Below, one piece after another: positions 52,601 to 61,404 of a DNA stretch of 64,000 nucleotides. The position numbers were made by a program, and so were the translations under genes. A model generated the notes under the pieces. That model had not been told where the DNA came from. It did not search any database and saw only the letters and a program-made list of their open reading frames with translations. Within the stretch, counting starts at the first letter, position 1, and every line of letters begins with the position of its first letter. Source of the DNA: Candidatus Saccharimonadota bacterium (GTDB taxonomy: Bacteria; Patescibacteriota; Saccharimonadia; Saccharimonadales; Saccharimonadaceae); the NCBI GenBank assembly GCA_017545485.1, contig JAFWMY010000014.1, positions 1 to 64,000 of the forward strand. The letters are read 5' to 3'.

Positions 52601-55600
52601 CGACTGGTGGCGAACAGATTAATTCCAGCACTGTTCCGTCTGGAGGTACTACTTATCATGCACAGTGGCTAAAAACTGTAGCTTTGGCAGAGCTTCAGCG
52701 TGATACGATTGCGGTTGAGCCAAGTGGAACTGCAAATATCGTAGTGACCAACTCCTCTGAACTTGAACCTTATACATTTACATCAAATAATTCTTCAATT
52801 GCTACAGTTGACTCGGCGGGTGAAATAACTGGTGTCACTAATGGTACTACTACAATCACGATGACTGGCACCACTTCCGGCGCTACGAAGACTATTACTG
52901 TAAATGTCACGACATTACTCCCAGTAACTCAGGCAATTATCGGAAATACCGATCTTACCACAACGGTGGGTGGACAAACTACTGTCATAGTTACTAACTC
53001 TGCCGAACTTGAGCCATACACCTTCTCTTCCAGTAACACTTCGATTGCAACTGTAGATGCTGCCGGCGTAATTACTGGTGTGGGTTCTGGGACTACGAAT
53101 ATCATAATGACTGGTTCGAACTCTGGCCTTACTAAGACGCTTGAGGTAGAAATCACCGCTGCGCCCGTGACTATGTATAATGTTACCTTTAATCCGAACG
53201 GCGGTTCGTTCAGTGACCCAAGTGATGCATCAAAACAGGTAGAAGACGGTACTGCAGTTGGAGCCTTACCGACTCCGACTAAGGCTAATCATATGTTCTT
53301 TGGCTGGTACAAGGATGACGGCACGTTCTACCAGGAAGTTTATCCAGAGGAAATCATCGATGACGATGTGACTTATTATGCGAAGTGGGTTGAGGATACT
53401 GCTAGTTTTCCGATTGTCTGGGCAGAAACTAATGCTTGTAACTTCAATGGAACGTCTAATCTAACTGGCGACTATTGCCTTGAGGACGCTGTATCTGGCA
53501 ACCCAATTGATAAGACGAAGTATTACATTGATACTGCCGTCCAGCTATTTACGCAGGCGAATTTCCAGAAAGACTTTGAAGTTGGGCTCAATATCGTGTC
53601 ATATGATGGTAGCAGTTCAGTAAATCAAGCTACATTTGTAACTTCTAAGGCAGAGAACTTGTCTGGTTGGCCAGGATTTACTCTCAGAAGAAGCGGTTCC
53701 AGCGCTAACCTTGAGCTGACTGAGAGGTTTAGCATGAATTCTCAAGCTGTTTCCGCACCGCTTGTTGCTATAAGTAGTGTAAATCAGGTAAGAATTGCAA
53801 GAATTGGTGAAAAGATATACTACTCATGGAATGGTGCAGCCTATACGCTCCTACAAGATATTTCCGCAAATACTACGCGCTTTGATACTAATGTGTGGTT
53901 CGGCGCTACATTAAACTCCGCCGGTACTGGCTCGCAGCGACCGATTTATGCAACACTTACTGATATGTATGTCAGACTTGGTGTACCTACTGATTACGTA
54001 ATTGAACTTGATGTTAATGATGGTTCGATGAGCGAGCCAAGTAGCTTTACAGTTATAATTGGCGATGAACTAGGGACCTTGCCGACTCCAACTCCGCCAA
54101 ACGAAAACTATACCTTTGTTGGATGGTTTGATGAATCGGTTTCGCCAGCCGTCCAGGTTACTTCTACCACAAGGCCAGATGGTAATAAGAAATATATAGC
54201 TCATTATTCATACGATTCGTCTGATGAGCCGGTGATATTTAATATAGCAAATAATGCTCTTCAAGGATATCAGACCCTCATTAACAGTTGGGTGCCAAGT
54301 CCAATCAATATTACTATATTTAATGAAGACTCACCTATTAACGATTCAACCTGGGGCGACACAAGTGAACTTAGCGAAAAACAATTCTGGGAAGGTATAA
54401 AAGGCAATTTTGAAAATAATCTATGTTCAATACCTAGTTATGGTGATGCCACCAAACCTTTAAGTTCACTTACCGCTTGGGGAAATGGTTCGAATGATTG
54501 TTCAAAACCAAAGGCTTATGACACCAAAATTGGCGCAGCACTTAATGTCTACCTTGACGATGAAAATGGTGCTCAAGTTGCATATGCTAACGCAACGAAT
54601 GGCATCATACATAACATGATTCCTGGCCAGACATATTATTGGGAGAAAGCAGATGATAGCACGGTCTATGGCTATGTGACAGCTACCTCTGTAAATGGTA
54701 GAAGACCAATTGAGCTTAGCGCAAATCGCAATACTCGTGACCTTGGTGGTTTGCCAGTGACCTATACAGATAGTAACAATCAGACTGTAACAGGTACACT
54801 GGCTTATGGTAGATTATTCCGCGGTGAAAGACTATGGAATACTCCAGCAACCGAACTATATAATCTAGGCATCAATAAACAGTATGATGTAGGCGATCCT
54901 ACCGAATATGCGAATGATACGAAACTCAGTGATTATAAATGGGATCCGGTAATTCATTACAATTTTGACTATCATTCTGGGGATGAAGATAATGCTTCAT
55001 CTAATTATATGAAGGCCTGGACGGCTGTAACTGATATCATGACAGATATCACAAGTGCTAATAATCCAAAGAATATTTATTTCCATTGTCGTGTTGGCGC
55101 TGATCGTACTGGTACAACAGCATATCTGCTTGAAGGTTTGCTCGGTGTACCCGATGAGGCAAGGTATGAGGAATATGAGCTTACAAATCTGTCTGGTTTT
55201 TATGATAGAACTAGATATTATAAGCAGAAAACTAGCACTAATAACTTGAAGTTTGTCTTCATGATGGAATATGTAAAAACTAATGCAGATATTCTTAACT
55301 GGTATATGAGTAACCCAGACTCTGACATGAATTTGGTACAAGCCTTTAGGTCGGCGATGACGGTGCTATCTTCTTCACAAAATTCTTCTCAATCTAATTC
55401 TCAATCTAATTCTCAGAGTTTTAATACAAATACAGCGAACAGGAGTAATGCTGCCATATCTGATGATATGAGCAATTCCGACAGTTCCAAAGATGCTTAC
55501 TCTGGGTACGAAGCCCCTCTTGGCGTAACTACGAGATACAACAACACGAGCAACGATACTAATTCGGAGTTCTCCCCTGCGGGTCTAATCGCATTGGCTG

Positions 55601-55662
55601 TCGTTGCGGTTGCTTCTACTGCTATGACTTCTTATGCTTTGGCTAAAGAAGACGAAGAATAA
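49624..55662 (+). CDS. Giant surface protein with InlB-type repeats, Big_2 domains and a tyrosine-phosphatase domain
   Basis: 2012 residues. A signal peptide (about 1-31) leads the protein. Six InlB B-repeat-like units (consensus F-x-x-N-G-G ... G-W-Y ... Y-x-A-x-W) lie near 196, 506, 660, 946, 1184 and 1458. Two related domains of about 200 residues at 299-503 and 1262-1457 look LamG/concanavalin-like. Three Big_2 Ig-like domains lie at about 578-660, 1019-1095 and 1100-1180. Residues 1700-1930 match a Y_phosphatase3-type domain: NRNTRDLGG, GRLFRGERL and the Cx5R loop HCRVGADRTG (Cys1822, Arg1828). A Ser/Asn/Gln-rich linker and a C-terminal TM helix (about 1983-2003) with an acidic tail follow. 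It is an exported adhesin-like protein; the phosphatase substrate is unknown. Confidence 0.88.
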   Translation: MRLAKRYKEVFCVFCLAVIAGIFVNSNSVFGIAKQSTISVSLQSGTLALQLAPTPEGVFGESSSATISVTTDNYTGYNLSLVSSSGTSLVNANDVEVESISSNVTAQAFATNSAYNNKWGFKPSQYVSSSGGVDTVVNNTDFVPAPSGDGLMIDKTSAANSVANTYSLSFGARADTTLPAGSYSGTYVLVAIANSIVFNVTYDDNTTDVVTNMPTPNPQVTSIDGGTPVADSYVTLSDAVPVRNEKKFAGWCDVATTPDSTTGDDTCSGTLYQASDNLPVDQTAGPNITLYAVWVDTLFPIVWNQMGACTFNGATNGNITGSECEDYWDVRFIDTEVPLYSQANFSKDYEIHFTIDHYLPSEQVDYYGSEDNGQQTFVNDKLGSNAGDKKAPGVVVRRNGGSNIDINSKYSDAQISAPHNYQQVSDVSVFRLDGTMYYSLNGGPLIFLQNLPSNYSQFFGLHTWFGAYPRDDCTGDDYVCTSAKRILQGTLSNMYIRLGEYSDDDVHTINFKKNDGTTANETTYLIKDGGSITTLPSAPTYTNHIFQGWFTAQTGGTEVTTSTVPTASTDYYAHWLGTVAIADITTTQIALQPGNSETIIITNSSELEPYEFSSSNPSVATVNQNTGEVTAVTAGTTTITITGTISGETKTVPVTVAGQTYNVYFDSQGGSAVSPNPVEVGDGGMINPLPTSIKANSELEGWYTEPNGGGTKLTTAIVFVSNTPKQYYANWVEQHYVCKPATSLHVEPCTRTSAGCSAAGYTNKDITYGSLIQQGATSLVAGNAMTCDINADGYFDEADERFYYLTDVGDNAALIYYKSINNNENLWNDALTLLPTSSTTGWTNPHLVTFGTGDYNGKVARYMSYNEARATCNNTTNNFGTGGKCVYILEQSNFAYTDIRDGYWLGSTNNSRVHTSSRGITSNSTRNGVRPVIEVPMDYVSLHVQAQFDITFDPHNGDSTTTVTIDEGDSLSTNIPANPTYTDHLFQGWFTAATGGEQINSSTVPSGGTTYHAQWLKTVALAELQRDTIAVEPSGTANIVVTNSSELEPYTFTSNNSSIATVDSAGEITGVTNGTTTITMTGTTSGATKTITVNVTTLLPVTQAIIGNTDLTTTVGGQTTVIVTNSAELEPYTFSSSNTSIATVDAAGVITGVGSGTTNIIMTGSNSGLTKTLEVEITAAPVTMYNVTFNPNGGSFSDPSDASKQVEDGTAVGALPTPTKANHMFFGWYKDDGTFYQEVYPEEIIDDDVTYYAKWVEDTASFPIVWAETNACNFNGTSNLTGDYCLEDAVSGNPIDKTKYYIDTAVQLFTQANFQKDFEVGLNIVSYDGSSSVNQATFVTSKAENLSGWPGFTLRRSGSSANLELTERFSMNSQAVSAPLVAISSVNQVRIARIGEKIYYSWNGAAYTLLQDISANTTRFDTNVWFGATLNSAGTGSQRPIYATLTDMYVRLGVPTDYVIELDVNDGSMSEPSSFTVIIGDELGTLPTPTPPNENYTFVGWFDESVSPAVQVTSTTRPDGNKKYIAHYSYDSSDEPVIFNIANNALQGYQTLINSWVPSPINITIFNEDSPINDSTWGDTSELSEKQFWEGIKGNFENNLCSIPSYGDATKPLSSLTAWGNGSNDCSKPKAYDTKIGAALNVYLDDENGAQVAYANATNGIIHNMIPGQTYYWEKADDSTVYGYVTATSVNGRRPIELSANRNTRDLGGLPVTYTDSNNQTVTGTLAYGRLFRGERLWNTPATELYNLGINKQYDVGDPTEYANDTKLSDYKWDPVIHYNFDYHSGDEDNASSNYMKAWTAVTDIMTDITSANNPKNIYFHCRVGADRTGTTAYLLEGLLGVPDEARYEEYELTNLSGFYDRTRYYKQKTSTNNLKFVFMMEYVKTNADILNWYMSNPDSDMNLVQAFRSAMTVLSSSQNSSQSNSQSNSQSFNTNTANRSNAAISDDMSNSDSSKDAYSGYEAPLGVTTRYNNTSNDTNSEFSPAGLIALAVVAVASTAMTSYALAKEDEE

Positions 55663-55666
55663 TGTA

Positions 55667-55675
55667 TGATATAAT
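55667..55675 (+). promoter_or_regulatory. Extended -10 of rmuC
   Basis: TGA-TATAAT, hexamer at 55670-55675, nine bases before the ATG at 55685. Confidence 0.65.
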
Positions 55676-55684
55676 TAATTTATT

Positions 55685-56818
55685 ATGGAAATATTTTTAG
55701 GTGTTTTGGGGGTAATAATAGTAATACTATTGATTATTGCAATTGTTCTTTTGCTTCATAAAAATTCTGACACGGGTGATAAAGATAGTTTTAAGGCGAT
55801 GGAAGAACGTTTAATTCGTGTTGAAGGTGAAGTTGGTAAAATTAATCCCGCCATTGACCGCAATTTTCGTGAAAACCGTAAAGAAATTGCTGAAAACTTA
55901 GAGCGGTTACAGACTGGCAATGAAAAAAAGCTGGAAGAAATGCGTGAAACGGTAGATGAAAAACTAAAAGCTTCTGTAGAAAAAAGGTTTAATGAAAGTT
56001 TTAAATCTATCTCTACTCAGTTGACGCAAGTTTACCAAGGTCTCGGCGAAGTAAAGAATATGACTTCTGAAGTAGGAAATCTTAAAAAAGTGATGGAAGG
56101 CGTAAAAACGCGCGGTATTTATGGTGAGGTGCAACTTGGCGCTATTATTGAGGATGTTTTAAATAAATCACAATACGAGGAAAATGCTATTACAAAAAAA
56201 GGGAGTAGCGATAGAGTTGAATTTGCAATTAAAATGCCTGGAAAAGATCCAGATAGTCTTGTTTTCTTGCCAATTGACAGTAAGTTTCCTGTGGAAAACT
56301 ATTCTCGTTTAATTTCTGCTTATGAGAATGGCGATAAAACCGAGATTGATAAATATTCTAAGGCTCTTGCATCAGATGTAAAAGAACAAGCAAAGAAGAT
56401 CTCTGCAAAATATTTGGATCCACCGATGACGACTGATTTTGGGATTATGTTTGTGCCGACAGAGTCTTTATATGCTGAAATTTTGAGAATCCCTGGTCTT
56501 TCAGATGAAATTAGGCAAAAACATCATGTTTCTATTACCAGCCCTTCTACTTTACCTGTTGCTCTCAATGGACTTCTGATGGGTTTTAAGACTGTAGCAA
56601 TTGAAAAACGCTCTGCTGAGGTTTGGCAAACATTAGGCGCAGTAAAAACTCAGTTTGGAAAGTTTTCTGATTTACTAGAAGGTGTTCAGAAAAAATTGCA
56701 GGAATCTGCCAATAAAATTGAATCTGCAAAAACTACTTCTCGTCAGATTGAGAAAAAGCTAAAAAACGTAGAAGAATTACCAGAATCAGAATCGGTTAAG
56801 ATGATTGGGGAAGTATAG
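55685..56818 (+). CDS. rmuC: RmuC-family protein
   Basis: The 377-residue protein has an N-terminal TM anchor (about 2-25), a coiled coil (about 35-140) and an RmuC nuclease-like domain (about 145-330), with the typical GVKTRGIYGEVQLGAIIEDVL, LPIDSKFPVENY and FGIMFVPTESLYAEI. RmuC limits inversions between short repeats in E. coli; its nuclease activity is predicted from fold. Only two bases separate its stop from the convergent lepB stop. Confidence 0.92.
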   Translation: MEIFLGVLGVIIVILLIIAIVLLLHKNSDTGDKDSFKAMEERLIRVEGEVGKINPAIDRNFRENRKEIAENLERLQTGNEKKLEEMRETVDEKLKASVEKRFNESFKSISTQLTQVYQGLGEVKNMTSEVGNLKKVMEGVKTRGIYGEVQLGAIIEDVLNKSQYEENAITKKGSSDRVEFAIKMPGKDPDSLVFLPIDSKFPVENYSRLISAYENGDKTEIDKYSKALASDVKEQAKKISAKYLDPPMTTDFGIMFVPTESLYAEILRIPGLSDEIRQKHHVSITSPSTLPVALNGLLMGFKTVAIEKRSAEVWQTLGAVKTQFGKFSDLLEGVQKKLQESANKIESAKTTSRQIEKKLKNVEELPESESVKMIGEV

Positions 56819-56820
56819 TT

Positions 56821-57489
56821 TTAAAATCCTCTCATTTTATCAAACGGGAAAAGTCGGAAGATAACCGGTCCGATAATTCTACAATATGGGATTGTACCAA
56901 GACCGTTTCGCGAATCCCATGAATTATTGCCTTCACGATTATCGCCAGAAACGAATAATTCACCGTTAGGCACCGTTGTATCAACTTCTCCGGAGGTTTT
57001 TTCTTTCGGACCATCTGTTTCAGACTTTCGCCACTCGGTGTCGTAAACAAAACCGTCAGGGTGTTCTTCATTATAAATTGTCATAATGCCATCTTTGACT
57101 GTTACACGTTCACCTGGAAAAGCAATAACACGCTTAATAATATATTGATCACTGACATTTGACGGAACACTACATGTCATAGGATTGGCAATTCCTTGTG
57201 CTTGATATTCTTTCACTTTCTCTTCATCCTCGTTTAAAAATACAATGATTTGACCACGTTCTGGTACATATTCTTGGCCGAAAAGATGAGCCCAGGAAAC
57301 GGCCGCGCGGTTTACTATTACGCGGTCATCTTGATGTAGGGTATTTTCCATACTCCCGCCAACTACATTGTATGAACGGTATATAAACGTATTTAAAAAG
57401 ATGGTCCCAAGCACAATAACAATAATAAACCCACCTAAGCTTAAGATATCTTTAAGTAGTGGATGTTTTTGAAAAAATTTTGGTTCCAT
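56821..57489 (-). CDS. lepB: Signal peptidase I
   Basis: Membrane serine protease that removes signal peptides of exported proteins. A TM helix lies at about 14-36, then the catalytic Ser in VGGSMENTL and the Lys in YIIKRVIAFPGE, with the conserved GDNREGNNSWDSR box near the end. The 222-residue length fits the family. TGC-TATAAT ends seven bases before the ATG at 57489. Many predicted exported proteins in this window would be its substrates. Confidence 0.94.
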   Translation of the reverse strand: MEPKFFQKHPLLKDILSLGGFIIVIVLGTIFLNTFIYRSYNVVGGSMENTLHQDDRVIVNRAAVSWAHLFGQEYVPERGQIIVFLNEDEEKVKEYQAQGIANPMTCSVPSNVSDQYIIKRVIAFPGERVTVKDGIMTIYNEEHPDGFVYDTEWRKSETDGPKEKTSGEVDTTVPNGELFVSGDNREGNNSWDSRNGLGTIPYCRIIGPVIFRLFPFDKMRGF

Positions 57490-57496
57490 AGCAATA

Positions 57497-57505
57497 ATTA
57501 TAGCA
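57497..57505 (-). promoter_or_regulatory. Extended -10 of lepB
   Basis: TGC-TATAAT on the minus strand, seven bases before the lepB ATG; no ribosome-binding site fits. Confidence 0.7.
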
Positions 57506-57583
57506 CAAATAGATGTTATGGTTTGTTTTTTTATCTGTTTTTTATGCTTGGTTATGTTAATTTTCAGTTTAGTTTAAGAAATC

Positions 57584-57592
57584 TGATATAAT
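57584..57592 (+). promoter_or_regulatory. Extended -10 of the membrane protein gene at 57601
   Basis: TGA-TATAAT, hexamer at 57587-57592, eight bases before the ATG. Confidence 0.65.
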
Positions 57593-57600
57593 ATACTTAT

Positions 57601-58383
57601 ATGGCAGATTATATTTTAGCAAGAAAGTCCAGAAACATTGCGAGTAATCTCGTTCATATCTTTTTGAATCTTTTGCTTGGTGTTGGGTCGGTAATTATTA
57701 CTGTATTATCTGGAAGCCCCGTACTTGGTTTACTTTTGGTTTTGGTCGCAAAATGGCGTGTTTTTGCGGTAAGGGCTAGATATTTATGGTTAAACATTAA
57801 GTCAAATCTAGTAGATTTGATTGTTGGTTTTAGTGTCGTATTATTAACTTACTATGCTGGTACCTCTTTCTTAGCGGTTGATTTTATTCTGGCTATATTC
57901 TATTGTGTTTGGCTATTGTTTATAAAGCCACTATCCTCAGAAAACGCCACCTTAGCACAATCTTTAATTGCTGTATTCTTAGGAACTTCAGCGGCTGCAA
58001 TTATGACTGCTGGGCTTAATTCTGTTTTGATAGTTTTACTTGAGTTTTTGATTGGTTATGCGGCTAGCCGTCATGTTTTAGTTCAAAGTAGTGATAAAAA
58101 CTTTACTTTGACTACACTAGTTTGTGGTTTAGTGTTTGCCGAAGTTGCTTGGTTATGTGATTCATGGGCTATCGTCTATACCTTTGGTGCTTCTGGTATA
58201 CGTATTCCTCAGGTTGCAATCATTTTAACTATCTTTGCTTTTGTGTATAACTATGCAAGGCAGGCTATGATTAAATATCAAGACGACTTTAGGTTTAAAC
58301 ATATTCTTGGCCCGGTGGTTTTTGGCGCGCTATTAGTTGGTATTATTGTTATATTTTTTAGTAACCCAATTTTTAATATTTAA
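57601..58383 (+). CDS. Polytopic membrane protein of unknown function
   Basis: The 260-residue protein has about seven to eight hydrophobic helices joined by short loops; charged residues are mainly at the N-terminus and in the loop near 55-70 (KWRVFAVRARY). I do not recognise a family. It is followed eight bases later by htrA, which has a strong Shine-Dalgarno overlapping this gene's stop region, so the two are probably one transcript. Confidence 0.75.
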   Translation: MADYILARKSRNIASNLVHIFLNLLLGVGSVIITVLSGSPVLGLLLVLVAKWRVFAVRARYLWLNIKSNLVDLIVGFSVVLLTYYAGTSFLAVDFILAIFYCVWLLFIKPLSSENATLAQSLIAVFLGTSAAAIMTAGLNSVLIVLLEFLIGYAASRHVLVQSSDKNFTLTTLVCGLVFAEVAWLCDSWAIVYTFGASGIRIPQVAIILTIFAFVYNYARQAMIKYQDDFRFKHILGPVVFGALLVGIIVIFFSNPIFNI

Positions 58384-58391
58384 GGAGGAAA

Positions 58392-59585
58392 ATGGAAAAT
58401 CAATCAAAGGGCGAAATTGTTGAAGCAGAAAAAAACAATAAAACGGAGGCGCGGTCTGAAACTCCGAAAAGCAATGGTTACAGAGCAATAATTGCTTTAT
58501 CTATTGTCGCTATGTTTTTGGGGGCTGGAGGCTTGGTATTTGGCTTGATGGCATATGAAAAATCATCTACACCGATAACTTTCCTAGGTGGTGGTACAGA
58601 TGGCAATTCTGCAAACTTTAAAGAAGGTTCAATTGCAGATATAGCTGATAAAGTTTCAAAGAGCGTAGTATCAATTGTCACTTCTACGGTAACGAAGAAC
58701 TATTTTGGGCAGGATTATTCTTCTTCGGCTGCAGGCACAGGTGTAATTGCAACTGCTGATGGCTATGTTATTACTAATAAACACGTGATTAATGGTGCAA
58801 CCAAAGTTACTGTGATTTTGGATGACGGTACGATTTATGAAGATGTTGAAGTCGTTGCAACTGATCCACTAGATGACATCGCTTATCTCAAGATTAAAGA
58901 TGTTTCAGATTTAACACCTGCTACGCTTGGAGACTCTAAGACAATTAGCGTTGGGCAACAGGTAATTGCTATTGGAAATGCTCTCGGTGAATATCAAAAT
59001 ACTGTTACTTCTGGTATTATATCTGGAACTGGACGTTCTATCACAGCATCAGATGGTTCTGGATATAATGTAGAAACCTTAACTGATATGATTCAGACAG
59101 ATGCAGCAATCAACTCTGGTAATTCCGGAGGCCCTCTCGTAAATGCAGCCGGTGAAGTAATTGGTATAAATACTGCTACTTCTACTTCTGCCGAGAATAT
59201 GGGTTTTGCCATTCCAATTTCTTCTGTTAAAGGTATGCTTAACCAGCTTATAGAGACTGGTAAAGCTGAAAGAGCTTATATTGGTGTTTATACAATGCAA
59301 GTAACACCTGAAGTTGCAAAAGCATATCAATTGCCGGTCTCGGCTGGAGAATACATTTATAATTCTTCTTTGTATTCTGCTATTGTAAAAGATTCTCCGG
59401 CGGCTAAAGCTGGACTTAAAGATAAAGATATTGTTACGGCGATTAATGGAGTTAAAATTGGTACTTCTGGAACTTTATCTGACTTAATCGGAGAATATAA
59501 GCCTGGTGATACCGTCCAACTTACCGTGATTCGCGAAGGGAAGGAAATTGCTGTGAACGTTACCTTAGGGGCGTACAAAAAGTAG
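58392..59585 (+). CDS. HtrA/DegP-like serine protease with PDZ domain
   Basis: A membrane-anchored protease of 397 residues for quality control of exported proteins. A cytoplasmic N-terminus (1-30) precedes a TM helix (about 31-55). The trypsin-like domain has the triad His in ITNKHV, Asp in DDIAYLKI and Ser in INSGNSGGPL. One PDZ domain covers about 295-390. AAGGAGG at 58382-58388 directs the ATG at 58392. Its last 21 bases overlap prmC on the other strand, and its terminator lies inside prmC. Confidence 0.95.
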   Translation: MENQSKGEIVEAEKNNKTEARSETPKSNGYRAIIALSIVAMFLGAGGLVFGLMAYEKSSTPITFLGGGTDGNSANFKEGSIADIADKVSKSVVSIVTSTVTKNYFGQDYSSSAAGTGVIATADGYVITNKHVINGATKVTVILDDGTIYEDVEVVATDPLDDIAYLKIKDVSDLTPATLGDSKTISVGQQVIAIGNALGEYQNTVTSGIISGTGRSITASDGSGYNVETLTDMIQTDAAINSGNSGGPLVNAAGEVIGINTATSTSAENMGFAIPISSVKGMLNQLIETGKAERAYIGVYTMQVTPEVAKAYQLPVSAGEYIYNSSLYSAIVKDSPAAKAGLKDKDIVTAINGVKIGTSGTLSDLIGEYKPGDTVQLTVIREGKEIAVNVTLGAYKK

Positions 59586-60251
59586 AATATAACCGCGGGT
59601 TTTGGCATGTCTAAAACCCGCTTTTTTTGTATATTCTATTATTTCTTGATGTTGGCAGGGGTCAGATTCTAAAATTAGATATTTTGTTTGCCTGTCTGCT
59701 GTTTGTTTAACTAACTCCTTTATGAGAGCGAGGCCATGGTCTTCAGCATAAAGGGCTATTCTCGGCTCGTAGCTTAATGATTCTTTGTTTAGCCAGTTCC
59801 AATCTTCGTCAACATAAGGCAAATTTGCAACTATTACATCAGGGGTAAACTTGACATTATCAAGTAAGTGTGATATAATGAAATTTATAGATGCGCTATG
59901 TTTTGTAGCGTTTTTTTGTGCTATTTGAAGGGCATTTTCTGAAATATCGCTGGCGTATACTTTCGCATCTCGGAGTTCTTTTTTAATTGTTATGGCAATA
60001 CAGCCAGAACCAGTACCGACGTCTAGAATAATTGGATTATCTGGTAACTGTTTTTTTGGCGCTTTTACTCCCGGAAGGTAAGATTTGCCTGCAAGGGATA
60101 AAACCATATCTATTATTTGTTCTGTTTCTGGACGAGGGATTAAAACATCTGGCGTAACGATATAATCTCGGCCATAGAAATCTTGAACACCTCTTATATA
60201 CGCCTCTGGCATACTTGGTTGGGTGCTTTTATTTTTGGAGGTCACGCTCAT
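59565..60251 (-). CDS. prmC: Release factor glutamine methyltransferase
   Basis: Methylates the Gln of the GGQ motif in release factors. The SAM-binding motif is [13 protein letters not shown]. The catalytic NPPY motif appears as NLPY ([13 protein letters not shown]), a known variant, and the substrate region LIPRPETEQ is present. The N-terminal helical domain is cut to about 30 residues compared with about 80 in E. coli PrmC (228 versus about 277 residues). It overlaps prfA by 23 bases at its start. Confidence 0.92.
   Translation of the reverse strand: MSVTSKNKSTQPSMPEAYIRGVQDFYGRDYIVTPDVLIPRPETEQIIDMVLSLAGKSYLPGVKAPKKQLPDNPIILDVGTGSGCIAITIKKELRDAKVYASDISENALQIAQKNATKHSASINFIISHLLDNVKFTPDVIVANLPYVDEDWNWLNKESLSYEPRIALYAEDHGLALIKELVKQTADRQTKYLILESDPCQHQEIIEYTKKAGFRHAKTRGYILLFVRP
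59595..59628 (+). terminator. htrA terminator located inside prmC
   Basis: GCGGGTTTT (59595-59603) pairs with AAAACCCGC (59613-59621), followed by seven T. It lies entirely within the antisense coding sequence of prmC. Confidence 0.85.
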
Positions 60252-61266
60252 GTTTTACTAGTTCATGGATTATATCATCTATATCGCCATCCATTACGGC
60301 AGGGATATTGGAGCGGGAATAATGGATACGATGATCAGTGACGCGATCTTGTGGGAAGTTATAGGTGCGGATTTTCTCGGAGCGGTCGCCTGTACCGATG
60401 AGCGATTTGCGAGCCTCAGAAGCGTTTTTTAGCTCTTCTTCTTTTTTACGTTCTAAGAGTCTAGAACGGAGAATGTTCATTGCCTTAATGCGATTTTGTT
60501 GTTGCGAACGTTCGTCTTGCATAGCTACAACTATTCCTGTTGGTAAATGCGTGATACGAACTGCAGAATCTGTAGTGTTCACACCTTGGCCGCCATGGCC
60601 ACCAGAACGATAAATATCAATACGTAAATCTTCAGGGTTGATTTCTAAATCTTGCTCGTCCGCTTCTGGGAGAACTGCTACGGTCACTGTTGAGGTATGG
60701 ATTCGGCCTTGCGATTCAGTTACTGGGATACGTTGAACACGATGAACTCCGCCCTCAAATTTTAGCTGTCCATATGAATTATCGCCGGAAATTTTGAAAA
60801 TTACCTCTTTCATGCCACCGGCTTCATTTTCGTTTTTACTGATTAATTCTGATTTAAGAGAGTGTTTTTCAGCATATTTTAGATATAGACGATATAATTC
60901 GCTAGCGAATAAGCTAGCTTCGTCTCCGCCGGCGCCAGCACGAATTTCTATAATGGCGGGCTTATCATCAGAAGGATCACGGGGGATGAGTAGTTCTTCA
61001 AGTCTAGCTGTGTCTGAATTAATAGACGCTTTTAATGTTTCGGCATCTTCTCTAGCGATTTCACCTAGTTCTGGGTCAGTGATTAATGATTCAGCTTCTT
61101 TTAATTTTGCTTTATTTTGGTTAATAGTATCATTTAGCTCGTTAATTTCACGTAAAAGAGTAGCGCGTTTTGCTTTTTCAGCAAAGTCAGGAGATGAAAA
61201 AGCATCAGGTTTTGCCAAAAAACTTTCGGTCTCTTGTAGCTCTTGTTTTAAATTCTCTAGATTCAT
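60229..61266 (-). CDS. prfA: Peptide chain release factor 1
   Basis: Recognises UAA and UAG and triggers peptide release. The 345-residue protein has the GGQ loop ([17 protein letters not shown]) and the RF1 tripeptide as PVT in [18 protein letters not shown], which separates it from RF2. I start at the ATG at 61266, six bases after TGC-TATAAT; a longer frame from 61296 runs through that promoter and into the tRNA-Val gene region. It is co-transcribed with prmC, whose product methylates it. Confidence 0.96.
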   Translation of the reverse strand: MNLENLKQELQETESFLAKPDAFSSPDFAEKAKRATLLREINELNDTINQNKAKLKEAESLITDPELGEIAREDAETLKASINSDTARLEELLIPRDPSDDKPAIIEIRAGAGGDEASLFASELYRLYLKYAEKHSLKSELISKNENEAGGMKEVIFKISGDNSYGQLKFEGGVHRVQRIPVTESQGRIHTSTVTVAVLPEADEQDLEINPEDLRIDIYRSGGHGGQGVNTTDSAVRITHLPTGIVVAMQDERSQQQNRIKAMNILRSRLLERKKEEELKNASEARKSLIGTGDRSEKIRTYNFPQDRVTDHRIHYSRSNIPAVMDGDIDDIIHELVKHERDLQK

Positions 61267-61281
61267 GGTATAATTATAGCA
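61266..61281. promoter_or_regulatory. Palindromic divergent promoter for prfA and tRNA-Val
   Basis: TATAATTATA at 61269-61278 is a perfect palindrome and reads as a -10 box in both directions: TGG-TATAAT on the plus strand, TGC-TATAAT on the minus strand. It serves prfA (six bases away) and tRNA-Val (14 bases away). Confidence 0.7.
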
Positions 61282-61288
61282 TATTTTT

Positions 61289-61365
61289 GGACCCATAGCT
61301 CAGTTGGCTAGAGCGTACGATTCACATTCGTAAGGTCGCAGGTTCGAGCCCTGCTGGGTCCACCA
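61289..61365 (+). tRNA. tRNA-Val (anticodon CAC)
   Basis: A 77-base cloverleaf with encoded CCA. The anticodon loop is TTCACAT within TACGA/TCGTA; the acceptor is GGACCCA/TGGGTCC and the T-loop is the usual GTTCGAG. Confidence 0.96.
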
Positions 61366-61388
61366 TTTTTATTATATAGCTTAGAATT

Positions 61389-61397
61389 TGATATAAT
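61389..61397 (+). promoter_or_regulatory. Extended -10 of iscU
   Basis: TGA-TATAAT, hexamer at 61392-61397, seven bases before the ATG at 61405. Confidence 0.7.
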
Positions 61398-61404
61398 ATA
61401 TCTT

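Noticed and set aside
55500-55662. LPXTG sorting signal at the end of the giant surface protein
   Set aside because: No LPXTG-like pentapeptide is convincing (APLGVTTR is only loosely similar) and the tail after the helix is acidic, not basic.
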